NCBI RefSeq assembly: GCF_015207065.1
Contig: NZ_JADEXP010000017.1
Coordinates: 1-38,397, forward strand
From: Leptolyngbya cf. ectocarpi LEGE 11479
Lineage (GTDB): Bacteria > Cyanobacteriota > Cyanobacteriia > Phormidesmidales > Phormidesmidaceae
DNA length: 38,397 nucleotides
Reading direction: 5' to 3'
The notes beneath the pieces were generated by a model. That model saw only the letters and a program-made list of their open reading frames with translations, searched no databases and was not told where the DNA came from. The position numbers and the translations under genes were made by a program. Below, piece after piece: positions 16,118-24,914 of the stretch. How positions within the stretch are numbered: position 1 is the first letter of the stretch; every line of letters starts with the position of its first letter.

Positions 16118-17563
16118 ATGTTAAAACTTAAAGTCATTAACCAATCGACCAACGATTTTTTTGAAAGCTGTTTACAGCCGCAAAATCGCACTCTAGACTG
16201 TCTGATCGGGCGTCATCCCAGCTGTGATCTGGTTTTAGATGGTCCCACCGTCAGCCGGGTCCATGGGCGTATCCTTTTTCAAGGACAGCAGTGCTATTTC
16301 TCGGACCTGGGCAGCACCGATGGCTCCCGGCTCAATAACGAAACAGTCGCCGTCACCCAACCCTATGCCCTCGCCACCGATGATGTTATCCGTTTAGGAG
16401 AGTTTGCCTTACTGGTGGAAGCCATTGAACGGCCAGCTGCAGCCGCAGCTGCTCAGGCTGCTGTCGATAATCGGACAGTGCGGTGTGTCCAGATTATTCA
16501 GGAAACAGCTGATGTCAAGACATTTCGCTTTCGAGCTGAACCGGCCAGTTTGTTTGACTACAAACCCGGCCAGTTTGTCACCCTCAAACTAAACATTGAT
16601 GGGCAGCCGGTCAATCGTTCCTATTCGATTTCATCGACTCCCTCCCGGCCCCATATGCTAGAAATTACGGTCAAACGGGTGCCCCCAGCCCAAGCAGGGA
16701 TGCCCCCTGGTTTAGTCTCCAACTGGCTGCACGACCATCTCACGGTGGGTCAGACCTTGGACATTCAAGGGCCGTTTGGTCACTTTAACTGTATTGACCA
16801 TCCGGCGGATAATTACTTACTGGTGTCAGCGGGGAGCGGCATCACCCCCATGATGTCCATGGCCCAGTGGCTATGTGATATCGGCTCCCCCGCTAAGATT
16901 GTTTTTATCCACAGTGCCCGCACCCCTGAGGATATTATTTGTCGTCAACGACTAGAATTACTGGCCAGTCAAAATCCTAATCTTCAATTAGCTTGGACGC
17001 TGACGCGACCGACGACAGGGGCTGCCTGGACCGGGTATCGCGGTCGCTTAGGAGAGACTTTATTAAAAGCGATTGTGCCTGACTACGAGCAGTTCACCAC
17101 CTTTGTGTGCGGTCCCCAGGGATTTATGGGTAGTACCAAAGCCTTATTTGAGGAGATGGGCTTTCCCATGGAAAATTATTTTGAGGAGAGTTTTGGTGCT
17201 CCTAAAGCCCCTCGAAAGTCCTCGTCCAATAATAATTCCCGACCCCAACCAAATGCCCAGCCTGTTGGTGGTGTGCCAGATACCCAGGCATCTGCGATCG
17301 CACCCGTCGTCGTATTTGCCAACTCCCAGAAAGAAGTCAGCTGTGATGATGAAGACTGTCTCCTGGATGTGGCTGAGCAGGCTGGGATTGAACTAACCAG
17401 CGGCTGCCGCATGGGCAGCTGCGGTGTGTGTAAACACCAGCTGCTAGAAGGTCAGGTGGATTACGATGACGAACCAGGGGGGCTGTCGGATAGCGATCGC
17501 AAAGATGGACAGGTGCTAGTTTGTGTAGCGCGACCGGTGGGTCGAGTCGTATTATCAGCGTAA
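16118..17563 (+). CDS. FHA domain - FAD/NAD(P) reductase - [2Fe-2S] ferredoxin fusion protein
   Basis: The ATG at 16118 gives 481 residues; an in-frame TTG at 16106 adds four. Neither has a good ribosome binding site. Residues 25-104 are an FHA phosphothreonine-binding domain (IGRHPSCDL, SRVHGRI, STDGSRLN). Residues 120-355 form a ferredoxin-NADP reductase-type module: RSYS at 167-170 for FAD, GSGITPM near 239-245 for NAD(P), and CGPQGFM at 331-337. After a Ser/Asn/Pro linker, residues 395-481 are a plant-type ferredoxin with ligands C430, C435, C438 and C469. The FAD-NAD-2Fe2S order is that of Hcr/oxygenase reductases. The N-terminal FHA is unusual and suggests recruitment by a Thr-phosphorylated partner. 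Confidence 0.88.
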   Translation: MLKLKVINQSTNDFFESCLQPQNRTLDCLIGRHPSCDLVLDGPTVSRVHGRILFQGQQCYFSDLGSTDGSRLNNETVAVTQPYALATDDVIRLGEFALLVEAIERPAAAAAAQAAVDNRTVRCVQIIQETADVKTFRFRAEPASLFDYKPGQFVTLKLNIDGQPVNRSYSISSTPSRPHMLEITVKRVPPAQAGMPPGLVSNWLHDHLTVGQTLDIQGPFGHFNCIDHPADNYLLVSAGSGITPMMSMAQWLCDIGSPAKIVFIHSARTPEDIICRQRLELLASQNPNLQLAWTLTRPTTGAAWTGYRGRLGETLLKAIVPDYEQFTTFVCGPQGFMGSTKALFEEMGFPMENYFEESFGAPKAPRKSSSNNNSRPQPNAQPVGGVPDTQASAIAPVVVFANSQKEVSCDDEDCLLDVAEQAGIELTSGCRMGSCGVCKHQLLEGQVDYDDEPGGLSDSDRKDGQVLVCVARPVGRVVLSA

Positions 17564-17602
17564 ACGCTATCCTGTAGCTCGCTACCCTTAAGATGCATCG
17601 CC

Positions 17603-18292
17603 ATGATATTTCGTCAGCTATTTGACCAGACTAGTAGCACCTATACCTACTTAATTGGCGATACTATCAGCCGTGAAGCCGCTCTAGTTGATCCCGTCTT
17701 AGAACAGCTGGAGCGGGACTTTACCCTGCTAGGCGAGCTAAACCTAAACCTCAAGTTCTGCTTAGAAACTCACATCCACGCAGACCATATTACAGCTACC
17801 GGAAAATTACGCGAGATCACCGGCTGTGCCGGGATTGTACCCGCTGGGGCGCAAATAGTGTGTGCAAGCCGTGCTGTCAACCACCGAGAAGTACTACGGC
17901 TGGGCAATACCTCCATCCAGGGCATCGAGACCAACGGTCATACGGATAGCCACATGGCGTATCTGGTTAACGGCACCCATCTGCTCACAGGGGATGCCGT
18001 ATTTATTCGAGGCTGTGGCCGCACCGATTTTCAGGGGGGTAACGCGGGTGTTCTGTATGACCGGGTAACTCAGCGGCTATTTTCATTGCCCGATGAGACG
18101 CTCGTGTATCCGGGCCATGACTATAAGGGACAGACAGTTTCCACCATTGGCGAAGAAAAGCGATTCAATCCCCGTTTTACCGGACGAACACGCGAGGAGT
18201 TTATGGTGTTGATGGATAACTTAAACCTGTCTACTCCGAAAAAGATAATGGAAGCTGTGCCGGCTAATCAGCAGTGTGGTCAGAAAAGCTAG
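17603..18292 (+). CDS. ETHE1-like persulfide dioxygenase (metallo-beta-lactamase fold)
   Basis: The 229-residue protein has the MBL core THIHADH (H57, H59, D61, H62), H113 (NGHTDSH), D131 (LLTGDAVFIRGCGRTDFQGG) and H172 (YPGHDYKG). The RGCGRTDFQ segment and the single-domain length separate ETHE1 persulfide dioxygenases from glyoxalase II. The family is mononuclear-iron and oxidises glutathione persulfide to sulfite. It lies 39 bp after the FHA fusion gene, so the three genes 14379-18292 probably share a transcript, linking sulfur oxidation to the Fe-S electron-transfer pair. That link is inference. Confidence 0.88.
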   Translation: MIFRQLFDQTSSTYTYLIGDTISREAALVDPVLEQLERDFTLLGELNLNLKFCLETHIHADHITATGKLREITGCAGIVPAGAQIVCASRAVNHREVLRLGNTSIQGIETNGHTDSHMAYLVNGTHLLTGDAVFIRGCGRTDFQGGNAGVLYDRVTQRLFSLPDETLVYPGHDYKGQTVSTIGEEKRFNPRFTGRTREEFMVLMDNLNLSTPKKIMEAVPANQQCGQKS

Positions 18293-18351
18293 CCAGTTAA
18301 GATGGCTGACTAAACAGGTCCATACAGGTCCATAGTAGGTTTATGCTACAA

Positions 18352-18363
18352 GTTTACGTAAAC
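18352..18363. promoter_or_regulatory. Perfect 12-bp palindrome upstream of the DUF4231 gene
   Basis: GTTTACGTAAAC is self-complementary and lies about 70 bp before the start at 18432. GTAAAC recurs once more close to 18409. Candidate operator. Confidence 0.45.
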
Positions 18364-18381
18364 GCATCAGGTTTAATTGAT

Positions 18382-18407
18382 GTAGAAATAACAGGTTCTA
18401 TTTCTAC
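18382..18407. promoter_or_regulatory. 9-bp inverted repeat upstream of the DUF4231 gene
   Basis: GTAGAAATA (18382-18390) and TATTTCTAC (18399-18407) are exact reverse complements separated by 8 bases. They lie 25 bp before the start codon and could be an operator or a translation-affecting hairpin. Confidence 0.5.
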
Positions 18408-18431
18408 CGTAAACATCTTCCCTGGTTGACT

Positions 18432-19631
18432 ATGGCTTTGCCCTCCAATGTGTCTTCGGCCCCCACCGCATCTGCTAACCATGAACTGCTCAAAGCCGCC
18501 TGGCAGCGTCAGCAATCCTACAGTAAAAACGCCTCTCGCCATCAGCAGAGATTTCTCTTTTTGAGAACTGTGTTAGCCATCTTAGGTATTCTGGTTGTGC
18601 TGCTGGCTGTGGTCGAAACCTATAATTTTGCTCAGAGTTGGAATACGCTGATTGATCGTATCCTACTGATTTTACCCATCGCCATTACAGCTCTGGTTGC
18701 CTTTTCAGCCCGGTTTGACCGGGGACAAAACTGGGTACTGTTACGGGGCAGTGCCGAATCCCTAAAAACAGAAATCTACTATTACCGCACCCAGGTCAAA
18801 CCCTATAATGGAGACAATCGTGGCGTCGTTCTTTCAGCCCGGATTCAACAGATTAGTGCGAGTCTAAAAGGCAGCCCTGTACACCATGGGGCCTTAGCTC
18901 CCTATGAAAATGAAGTATTGCCCTTTCAAGAGCATCATCTCTCGCAGCCTACTGGGGAAATCTCTGTTCAGGAAAACACCCGCTCAGCTCAACCCCGAAT
19001 GGGAGTTGTTCTTCGTCTGGCCAACGGTATATTAAAAGGGCTGTCCATCCTGATTAACCGATGCTGGAGGTTCCTCTTTGAGTTTGAAGTTCAATCAAGC
19101 CCCCAAGACAATAAGTATTCTGATTTGACACAGCCTACGCAATACCTTCAATATCGTCTTGAAACTCAGTTTGAATGGTACCGAACGCAAGCAAAGCGAT
19201 TAGCGCAGCGCCTACAGTTCTTTCAAGCTAGCATTTATGTGTTTGGCGCTGTGGGCACATTGTTAGCCGCTTTTGAGCCGACTAGAAGCTGGGTAGCTGT
19301 AACCACCGCGCTCGTGGCAGGGTGTACCAACTATCTTGAAGTCAAGCGAATTGAGGCTAGTTTAGTGGGCTATAACCAAGCGGCTGACAACCTCTATGAC
19401 ATTCGGGCCTGGTGGTATTCCTTATCAGAGAAAGAACGTAAAAATCCCAACAAGTTTAAACGGTTGGTGGACGGCTGCGAGGGCATCATCCGTAGTGAAA
19501 CTACCAGCTGGTTACAAGACATGCAGGATCGCCTCGCCCAGCTCTACGGGGTTAGTGATGAGGATATGGAGACTGAAGAGAATTCTGATGTGACAGAAGA
19601 ATTTAGTAAGGATCATGCTGTCACTGCCTAG
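18432..19631 (+). CDS. DUF4231 (SLATT-like) membrane protein with two copies of the domain
   Basis: The ATG at 18432 gives 399 residues; a TTG two codons earlier is possible. The protein has two similar halves. Each starts with a helical ...LLKAAWQRQQSYSKNASRHQQRF- or YRLETQFEWYRTQAKRLAQR-type segment, followed by a pair of membrane helices (about 44-65 and 75-93; about 265-285 and 290-307). A cytoplasmic helix with a WY(R/Y)xxA-like pattern follows (LLRGSAESLKTEIYYYRT; YNQAADNLYDIRAWWYS). This is the DUF4231/SLATT pattern. SLATT proteins are proposed pore-forming effectors in some nucleotide-signal defence systems, but no cyclase or SLOG partner is adjacent. The central linker (about 140-230) is poorly conserved in character. 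Confidence 0.65.
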   Translation: MALPSNVSSAPTASANHELLKAAWQRQQSYSKNASRHQQRFLFLRTVLAILGILVVLLAVVETYNFAQSWNTLIDRILLILPIAITALVAFSARFDRGQNWVLLRGSAESLKTEIYYYRTQVKPYNGDNRGVVLSARIQQISASLKGSPVHHGALAPYENEVLPFQEHHLSQPTGEISVQENTRSAQPRMGVVLRLANGILKGLSILINRCWRFLFEFEVQSSPQDNKYSDLTQPTQYLQYRLETQFEWYRTQAKRLAQRLQFFQASIYVFGAVGTLLAAFEPTRSWVAVTTALVAGCTNYLEVKRIEASLVGYNQAADNLYDIRAWWYSLSEKERKNPNKFKRLVDGCEGIIRSETTSWLQDMQDRLAQLYGVSDEDMETEENSDVTEEFSKDHAVTA

Positions 19632-19866
19632 CTAAATCCCATGAACTTGCGATCGCAATCCACAGACAGTTTGCAAGCATAGAGACCGGTCGGCAGCAAC
19701 AAGGCCGTAGCCGTAAAACTAGCGGTGGCAGAAAAACACATGGGCTCACAATATGCCTCGGCATCCCTATGGTAACTGTGTCAGGATAAAAGCGGCTGCG
19801 GATACAAAGCACCGTTCCATAGCTATCTACCATAGACGGAGCAGACAGGAGTTACCTAAAGTCACC

Positions 19867-21147
19867 ATGGCTAGATTTCGGTACAGTAAGCTTCGACACA
19901 GTATTAGAGCGACTACGGGGCTGGGACTGTTGTTGCTGCTGCCTAGCTGTGGTTTTTTCGACCCCAGCGAAGCTCAGGAGGGCAGACCAGGTCGTCCTGA
20001 CGACAACCAGCCAGTTGCTGTGGAAACCGCCCGTGCTCAGCGGGGCACACTCACCGCCGCCCTAGAGTACACTGGCACCACACGTCCTCAGCAGCAGATC
20101 GCCTTACGGGCGCAGACAGCGGGTGAAGTCGTCGCTGTCAATGTAGATGTGGGCGACCCGGTCCAGGCAGGTGACACTTTGGCTCGCATCGACGGTGGAT
20201 TGTTAAGTGCTCGGGTGAATGAAGCCCAGGCGGAGCTGTCGGTCAGACACTCAGAAATTGCTGAAAGTCAGGTATCCATTGTGGATGCCGAGGCGGCGGT
20301 TGCCCAGGCCAGGGCTACACGAGACCAGGCCAAGGTCGATGCGGACCGGCTGCGACAGCTGGCCAACCAAGGGGCCATTGCGCAACAGGCGGCTGAGGCC
20401 GCTGAACTGGCGCTGGTCAATGCAGAACAAACCTTAAACTCGGCCCAGGCTCAGGTGCAGGCGCGGCAGCAGACGATTACCGCCGCTGCCGGTCGGGTAG
20501 AGGCCCAGCAGGCGGTGGTGGCAGAAGCCCAGGAACAGCTGCGGTGGGTGGCGTTGAGCGCACCGCAGTCGGCCACGGTGCTTAACCGGCTAGTGGATCC
20601 GGGGGACTATGCGCAACCGGGGGCAACGCTGCTGGAGCTGGGCGATCTTAGCGTGCTCACTGTTGAGGTCCAGGTGTCTGAGCTAGATTTTGGCCAGCTG
20701 AGTGTAGGACAGCCGGCGCAGATTCGACTGGATGCGTTTGGTGAGGTGGGTGCGATCGCAGGTCGAATCACCCGCATTTCTCCCGTTGCCGACACCGTAT
20801 CTCGGCTGGTCACCATCGAAGTCACCATGAACAACCCAGACCGTCGCATCGGCAGTGGTTTACTCGCCCGAGTCAGCTTTACCCCCGCTGAGGAACAGCA
20901 GGTCGTCGTCCCCACCAGCGCCTTAGCCACTGGCAACGCAGACGATACCATTTTTGTCGTTGAGCCTGACATTGAGCCACCCAAAGTAATCGCCCGGTCA
21001 GTCACAACCGGCGAGACCCAAAAAGGCCAGGTCGAGATTCTCTCTGGGCTCAGCGCCAATGAATCCTTTGTCGTCCAGAGCGATCGACCGCTCAAAACAG
21101 GACAGGCCGTGCGACTGAGCATTCTATCCGAGGCAGAAAACCAATGA
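19867..21147 (+). CDS. RND efflux periplasmic adaptor (HlyD/AcrA family lipoprotein)
   Basis: The ATG at 19867 is chosen because it yields a lipoprotein signal (MARFRYSKLR..., LLLLLPSC with the lipobox Cys at 28). The frame extends 38 codons further upstream without signal character. The protein has 426 residues: a biotinyl-lipoyl half-motif (AGEVVAVNVDVGDPVQAGDTLARID), an Ala/Gln/Glu-rich coiled-coil hairpin (about 105-205), the second lipoyl half (APQSATVLNRLVDPGDYAQPGATLLEL), and beta-barrel and membrane-proximal domains. It links the inner membrane pump to an outer-membrane channel. It overlaps the permease gene by ATGA. Confidence 0.9.
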   Translation: MARFRYSKLRHSIRATTGLGLLLLLPSCGFFDPSEAQEGRPGRPDDNQPVAVETARAQRGTLTAALEYTGTTRPQQQIALRAQTAGEVVAVNVDVGDPVQAGDTLARIDGGLLSARVNEAQAELSVRHSEIAESQVSIVDAEAAVAQARATRDQAKVDADRLRQLANQGAIAQQAAEAAELALVNAEQTLNSAQAQVQARQQTITAAAGRVEAQQAVVAEAQEQLRWVALSAPQSATVLNRLVDPGDYAQPGATLLELGDLSVLTVEVQVSELDFGQLSVGQPAQIRLDAFGEVGAIAGRITRISPVADTVSRLVTIEVTMNNPDRRIGSGLLARVSFTPAEEQQVVVPTSALATGNADDTIFVVEPDIEPPKVIARSVTTGETQKGQVEILSGLSANESFVVQSDRPLKTGQAVRLSILSEAENQ

Positions 21148-24100
21148 AAACTAGCCTCAGCACCCTGGCCATTCGTCGCCACATTGCCACCCTAATGCTC
21201 TCGGTGGCCGTCATTGTTTTAGGTCTATTTTTCACCTCGCAGCTGCCAGTGGACCTGCTGCCTTCTATCACCTATCCTCGTATTGGTGTGCGGGCCGATG
21301 CCCCAGGAGTCTCCCCTGAAGTCGCTGTTGATGAAGTCACTCGCCCCCTAGAGCAGGCGCTTGCAGCCACAGAAGGCGTAGTCCAGGTCGTCTCTCAGAC
21401 CCGAGAGGGGCGAGTCAGTGTAGATCTCTATTTTGAACCGGGGGGAGATATTGATCAGGCCCTGAATGACGCCAACGCCACACTTAACCGTGCCCGTAAC
21501 CGATTGCCCGACAGCATTGAACAACCTCGCCTATTTAAATTTGACCCGTCCCAGCTGCCGGTGTATGAGATTGCCCTCACCTCAGAAACCCTTCAAGGCA
21601 TTGATCTACGAGTATTCGCCGATGAAGACCTGGCGCGGGAGCTAAACACCGTTAAAGGCGTAGCCAGCGTCGATGTATCCGGGGGTGTCCAGGAAGAGAT
21701 TCAGGTTAATCTAGACCCCAATCGACTGCAGGCGCTGGGGTTAGGCATTACCGATGTGTTAGATGCCCTAGATGAACGTAATCAGGACACCGCTGGTGGT
21801 CGCATTAAAGGCAAAAACAGCGAGCCGCTGACGCGGGTAGCCGGACAGTTTGAAAATGCCGACGAGATTCGCAATCTTATCTTTGAAGTGGGCGATCAGC
21901 AAGTATATTTGCGAGACTTTGCTGATGTGGTAGATGGCGCTGAAGAACAGCGAATTTTTGTTAGCCTCAACGGTCAGCCTGCCGTAAAAGTTAGCGTCCA
22001 AAAGCAGCCAACTGCCAATACTATTGCTGTCGTAGACGGTGTTAAAGAGCGGCTAGAGCAGCTCAAAGCATCGGGTCTGGTGCCTGACGATCTGGTACTC
22101 AATGTTACCCTGGACGAGTCTATCTTTATTCAAAATTCTATTCGTAATGTAGCTGCCGCTGGTCTCACAGGGACTGGACTTGCCGCTGTTGCCGTGCTGT
22201 TGTTTCTCGGCTCGTTGCGGCAGACATTCATCATTGTCTTAGCCATTCCTTTGGCTACGCTGGTCACACTGCTGCTATCGGGGCTGTTGGGACTGTCGCT
22301 GAATGTGTTTAGTCTGGGGGGACTGGCGCTGGGTGTCGGTATCGTGGTCGATAACGCCATCGTCATGCTAGAGAACATTACCGAAGGCGTGGCCCGCAGT
22401 TCACGACCGGTGGTGCGTCAGGCAGAAGCCAGCAGTCAAGAATTAGAATCGGCGCTCGTGGCATCCACCAGTACGAACCTGGTGGCCGTACTGCCGTTTC
22501 TGCTAATGGGTGGGTTTATCTCGCTGTTGTTTAGCGAACTTGTCGTCACTATTAGTTTGGCGGTAGCCGCATCAATGGTCGTGGCTTTAACGGTGGTTCC
22601 CACCCTGGCCGCACGATTGCTAGCTGTCAAAACATCTAGCGGTGTAGGCCGCTTCTGGCCAATTCAGCGATTTAGTCGAGGACTGCAGAAACTTACCCGT
22701 GACTATGGGAGAACTTTAAGCTGGATATTACAGCGGCGAGTGATTGTTATCGCTGCGGCTATGCTGATCTTTGGTGGTGGCAGCTGGTTCATGGTACAAC
22801 AAATCCCGCAAGAGATTTTACCCAGTATCAGTAACGGTCAGGCCAGAGTCTGGGTTAGTCTGCCCCCAGGCACCACCCTGGAGGAAAACCGTCAGGTAAT
22901 GACCGCTGTTGATGAGATATTACTGGCCCAGCCAGAAACTGACTATGTATTTAGCACCTCTGGCGGGTTTCTCTTTGGCAACATCAGTATCGACAATGCC
23001 CTGCGCGGCTCCAGCACCCTCACTCTCAAGCCGGGAACCGACGTAGAAGCCTTTACGGACCGCATGAACCAGGAGCTGAGACAGTTAAATCTGGTTAAAA
23101 CCCGGATGCGGATCTCTCCCGGCTCGGTGCGGGGTTTGATTTTGAGCAATTCTCCGGTGCGTAGCGATGTGGATGTTATTTTGCAGAGTAGCGACATTGC
23201 TCTATTAGAACAAGCAGGCGCGCAGGTGCTGGATGCTCTAGATGAACAGGCCACCCTGGCCAGCTATCTGCCCGATGCGGACCCACCCCAGCCAGAAATT
23301 CAGATTCGACCCGACTGGGAACGGGCAGCGGATGTGGGCATCTCGGCAGAAGCGATTGGTCGCACGGTGGAGACAATTCTGTCGGGGGCGGTGCCCACAC
23401 AGCTGCAGCGAGGTGATCGGCTGGTGGATGTGCGGGTGCAAACGCCCGATAGTCTAGTGCAAAGTCCGGCTCAGCTGACTCAGCTACCGCTGCTCAATGG
23501 TGACCAGCGAGTAAGGCTAGGGGATGTTACCAGTATTGAGAACGGGCGTTCGCCAGGAGAGATTCAGCGGATCGATCAGCGGCAGGTGTTTATTATTGAG
23601 GGCCGTTTGTCGGAAGATGCCAGTCTGGGTGAGGCGCTAGATGAGGTTGATCGGGTGATGGCAACGGTGACGCTGCCGGAGGGTGTGGTGCGGCTGCCGA
23701 GCTTTAGCGCCCAGAGCAATGAAGCGATCCAGCAGGGGTTAGGGCTGCTGGGTGGTCTGGCGGTATTCCTGGTGTTTACGGTGATGGCGGTGCAGTATAA
23801 CTCGCTGATTGATCCGCTGGTGATTATGTTAACGGTGCCGCTGGCGTTGGCGGGTGGAATTTTGGGTCTGTATGTGACGGACACAGCCATTGGGGCGACG
23901 GTTGTTGTTGGAGCCGTGCTGCTGGTGGGTATTGTGGTGAACAATGCGATTATTTTGGTGGAGCTGGCGAACCAGATTTATGTGACCGAAGAGTGTAGTC
24001 GCATGGAGGCGATGCTAAGGGCTGCTCCCCAGAGACTACGGCCCATTCTGATGACGACGGTGACAACGGTGTTGGGGATGCTGCCGTTGGCGCTAGGTCT

Positions 24101-24314
24101 GGGCGAGGGATCGGAGTTTTTGCAGCCGTTGGGTGTGGTGATTTTTTGGGGACTGTCGCTGGCGACGGTGCTGACGCTATTTGTGATTCCTTGTTTTTAT
24201 ACGTTGTTGCATGGTGGGTTCGGCTCCGCTCACCCACATCAGACTCTGAATTCTACCCACCCGGCTAGTGCCCAGCCTATGGCTGAGCACAGCAATCCGA
24301 GACTCCGCTTGTAG
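21144..24314 (+). CDS. RND family efflux permease (AcrB/MexF-like)
   Basis: This 1056-residue inner membrane transporter has the two-fold RND layout: a helix at 10-30, a large periplasmic loop (DLLPSITYPRIGVR, DEVTRPLEQAL), helices from about 335, a second periplasmic loop from about 560 and a final helix bundle. The TM4 proton-relay segment reads GIVVDNAIVMLEN, so it has a single Asp (D403) followed by Asn where AcrB has Asp-Asp; this is common in other RND subfamilies. The repeated TM10 copy is GIVVNNAIILVEL. The final 30 or so residues after CFYTLLHGG are encoded by a repeat-like hairpin and have low-complexity character. Substrate is unknown. It is translationally coupled to the adaptor. 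Confidence 0.93.
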   Translation: MKTSLSTLAIRRHIATLMLSVAVIVLGLFFTSQLPVDLLPSITYPRIGVRADAPGVSPEVAVDEVTRPLEQALAATEGVVQVVSQTREGRVSVDLYFEPGGDIDQALNDANATLNRARNRLPDSIEQPRLFKFDPSQLPVYEIALTSETLQGIDLRVFADEDLARELNTVKGVASVDVSGGVQEEIQVNLDPNRLQALGLGITDVLDALDERNQDTAGGRIKGKNSEPLTRVAGQFENADEIRNLIFEVGDQQVYLRDFADVVDGAEEQRIFVSLNGQPAVKVSVQKQPTANTIAVVDGVKERLEQLKASGLVPDDLVLNVTLDESIFIQNSIRNVAAAGLTGTGLAAVAVLLFLGSLRQTFIIVLAIPLATLVTLLLSGLLGLSLNVFSLGGLALGVGIVVDNAIVMLENITEGVARSSRPVVRQAEASSQELESALVASTSTNLVAVLPFLLMGGFISLLFSELVVTISLAVAASMVVALTVVPTLAARLLAVKTSSGVGRFWPIQRFSRGLQKLTRDYGRTLSWILQRRVIVIAAAMLIFGGGSWFMVQQIPQEILPSISNGQARVWVSLPPGTTLEENRQVMTAVDEILLAQPETDYVFSTSGGFLFGNISIDNALRGSSTLTLKPGTDVEAFTDRMNQELRQLNLVKTRMRISPGSVRGLILSNSPVRSDVDVILQSSDIALLEQAGAQVLDALDEQATLASYLPDADPPQPEIQIRPDWERAADVGISAEAIGRTVETILSGAVPTQLQRGDRLVDVRVQTPDSLVQSPAQLTQLPLLNGDQRVRLGDVTSIENGRSPGEIQRIDQRQVFIIEGRLSEDASLGEALDEVDRVMATVTLPEGVVRLPSFSAQSNEAIQQGLGLLGGLAVFLVFTVMAVQYNSLIDPLVIMLTVPLALAGGILGLYVTDTAIGATVVVGAVLLVGIVVNNAIILVELANQIYVTEECSRMEAMLRAAPQRLRPILMTTVTTVLGMLPLALGLGEGSEFLQPLGVVIFWGLSLATVLTLFVIPCFYTLLHGGFGSAHPHQTLNSTHPASAQPMAEHSNPRLRL
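24214..24237. repeat. REP-like hairpin within the 3' end of the RND permease gene
   Basis: GTGGGT (24214-24219) and ACCCAC (24232-24237) flank the 12-base loop TCGGCTCCGCTC. The shape (short stem, loop containing C-TCCGCTC) is typical of cyanobacterial interspersed palindromes. Confidence 0.5.
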
Positions 24315-24330
24315 CATGCTGGATAACTGA

Positions 24331-24352
24331 GGGCTGAGCGAAGTCGAAGCCC
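24331..24352. repeat. Short interspersed hairpin after the RND operon
   Basis: GGGCT and AGCCC flank GAGCGAAGTCGA. A sequence of this type (GACTTCGCTCAG) is familiar as an interspersed repeat in many genomes. It might also aid termination, but no T-tract follows. Confidence 0.4.
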
Positions 24353-24361
24353 GGCAAATTC

Positions 24362-24619
24362 CTATAATCGTCGGACGAGCATGCTAATCACGTCATCGGG
24401 CTCTGGTCTTAAAATCAGCTGATTATCGGGTATTTCGATCAGGGGGCTCCACTGGCTGGTTTCGACATAGCGGAGGTTGTGGAGCAGGTGGATAGTTTGG
24501 CGAAGGGTGCTGGGGTGACCGAGCAGGATATGGCGAACGGTGTCGCCGGGGTCTGGCTGGGTGGAAAAGTTGGCAGGTAAAGCGGGTGACACTGGAGGTG
24601 TCGGGTCTTGGAAGGTCAT
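24362..24619 (-). CDS. Small hypothetical protein
   Basis: The 85-residue soluble protein begins MTFQDPTPPVSPALPANF and has a Pro-rich N-terminus followed by a compact region. That region contains VRHILLGHPSTLRQTIHLLHNLRYVETSQWSPLIEIPDN and ends SMLVRRL. It looks like a real folded domain (regular hydrophobic spacing, no low-complexity) but I do not recognise the family. It is convergent with the RND operon, 47 bp apart. A hairpin terminator 50 bp upstream separates it from transcription coming from the transposase side. Confidence 0.65.
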   Translation of the reverse strand: MTFQDPTPPVSPALPANFSTQPDPGDTVRHILLGHPSTLRQTIHLLHNLRYVETSQWSPLIEIPDNQLILRPEPDDVISMLVRRL

Positions 24620-24670
24620 AGGGGCGTTTTCCTTGGCGGGGTTAACCGCGATACGACGGGAGGAAAGCCC

Positions 24671-24711
24671 CCAAAAAAGTTAGCCACCCTGCAACTAAAC
24701 TCAGGGTGGCT
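24671..24711 (-). terminator. Minus-strand intrinsic terminator
   Basis: On the minus strand AGCCACCCTG (24711-24702) pairs perfectly with CAGGGTGGCT (24691-24682) around a 10-base loop, followed by AACTTTTTTGG. It would stop transcripts arriving from the transposase or from the REP region before the gene at 24362-24619. Confidence 0.75.
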
Positions 24712-24914
24712 GTAAAATGCTCACAGCTCACCGACTGGGCATGTCAGTCGAGGGGTCAGCGGGGTGGTTGTGTTGACGCACTTCCATCTCGCGCGGCTAA
24801 TTTTTTTGGGTGCGAAAAGCAACTGGTGTCAGTCGCTTATTTTGTAGGCTATCAGGGGTAGATTGCAGAGTCAAGCGGATATCTGGCTACATTACCAGAA
24901 GCCATCGGTTGGCG
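24712..24914. other. Intergenic region without recognisable gene
   Basis: Together with flanking repeats, this belongs to the 456-bp stretch 24620-25075. Apart from the terminator and the REP pair, nothing coding or RNA-like is seen. Confidence 0.4.

Noticed and set aside
19753-19866. Upstream extension of the RND adaptor
   Set aside because: The extra 38 residues are basic and would bury the lipoprotein signal that begins at 19867.
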